6,055 nt of DNA from Accumulibacter sp. (GTDB taxonomy: Bacteria > Pseudomonadota > Gammaproteobacteria > Burkholderiales > Rhodocyclaceae). The DNA is taken from NCBI GenBank assembly GCA_031267455.1, contig JAIRZC010000218.1, positions 1 through 6,055 on the forward strand. The letters are read 5' to 3'. Shown piece by piece: positions 5,722-6,055 of the stretch (positions within the stretch are counted from its first letter, which is position 1; every line of letters begins with the position of its first letter). The position numbers and the translations under genes are program-made. Below the pieces are notes generated by a model. It searched no databases, had not been told where the DNA came from, and saw only the letters and a list, made by a program, of their open reading frames with translations.

Positions 5722-6055
5722 TTAAGCGTCGACCTCCACAAGGCTCGCGTCGGAAAACACGAGCGCGCCACGAACTTTTCTCGAGGGGAAGACGGCGGAA
5801 ACGGCGCGGCAGTATTCGGAGACTTGGTCACGATATTCTCCGATGCGCCCGGTATCGGGGTACGAGCTTTTGTAATCCAGCACCCAGAGCGCGTCTCCGC
5901 AGTCGACGAGCCGATCGATTCGCATCAGGCGCCCTTCGCCGTTCGTGATCCCGATTTCGTTCCAGGCTTTTTCGTAGCGCGCGGGATCGAAGAATCGCCC
6001 AAGATCCGGGGAAGAAAACAAGCGTTCCGCGACGGTTTCGGCGCGTCGACGCAAG
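5722..6055 (-). CDS. UvrD/AddA-type helicase-nuclease, C-terminal PD-(D/E)XK nuclease end (partial)
   Basis: Only the last 111 residues are in the window; the gene enters from the right edge and no true start is visible. The segment fits the RecB-like PD-(D/E)XK nuclease module found at the C-terminus of UvrD/AddA-type recombination helicases. E33 in WNEIGI is followed by RIDRLVD (catalytic D47), then VLDYKSS with the D60-x-K62 pair, and a downstream QVSEYCRAV helix carrying the usual Q and Y (residues counted from the first full codon). The ending RGALVFSDASLVEV resembles the last strands of such proteins. Enzymes of this type process double-strand DNA ends for recombination. It has no functional link to the isc genes; 242 nt with a promoter and a stem-loop separate it from cysE. 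A stand-alone RecB-family nuclease cannot be excluded, as the helicase part is outside the window. Confidence 0.75.
   Translation of the reverse strand, partial: LRRRAETVAERLFSSPDLGRFFDPARYEKAWNEIGITNGEGRLMRIDRLVDCGDALWVLDYKSSYPDTGRIGEYRDQVSEYCRAVSAVFPSRKVRGALVFSDASLVEVDA

Noticed and set aside
5535..5831. Minus-strand 98-codon frame and plus-strand 130-codon frame (5556-5948) over the nuclease end and spacer
   Set aside because: Both overlap the nuclease tail in other frames. They show no recognisable motif and no good ribosome site. The nuclease frame carries the D...DxK motif.

Overview
The window is almost entirely minus-strand coding DNA, high in G+C. It carries the front two thirds of a housekeeping ISC iron-sulfur cluster operon with its likely control region. 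The order in the direction of transcription (right to left) is cysE (serine acetyltransferase), iscR (Fe-S sensing repressor), a NifS-type cysteine desulfurase, iscS, iscU, iscA, hscB and the start of hscA, which runs off the left edge. Fdx and IscX are the usual next members but would lie outside the window. At the right edge is the 3' end of an unrelated helicase/nuclease gene of the RecB/AddA type.

The operon type (iscR-iscS-iscU-iscA-hscB-hscA), the closeness of the proteins to E. coli and Azotobacter sequences, and cysE directly upstream of iscR all point to a proteobacterium, most likely a betaproteobacterium or a related gammaproteobacterium. I cannot name the species from this window.

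Region by region: 1-329 is the HscA N-terminus. 330-423 is a spacer unusually rich in inverted repeats. 424-951 is hscB, 1019-1342 iscA and 1356-1751 iscU. 1791-3002 is iscS, 3022-4194 the extra desulfurase and 4187-4669 iscR. 4670-4738 is the iscR control region, with a good sigma70-like promoter and two matches to the type 1 IscR operator; the distal operator is written into the last codons of cysE. 4727-5479 is cysE. 5480-5721 is an intergenic stretch with a strong candidate cysE promoter and a GC-rich stem. 5722-6055 is the nuclease gene tail.

How the genes work together: CysE makes O-acetylserine, the committed cysteine precursor. IscS, and presumably the second desulfurase, take sulfur from cysteine. 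IscU is the scaffold, IscA an A-type carrier or iron donor, and HscB/HscA the chaperone pair that releases the cluster from IscU. IscR would close the loop by repressing its own operon when it holds a cluster. All diagnostic catalytic and ligand residues visible in these proteins are intact. No mobile element, CRISPR array, tRNA or rRNA is visible. I see no undescribed system. The points worth a second look are the additional desulfurase inside the operon, the operator embedded in the cysE stop region, and the structured hscB-hscA spacer.
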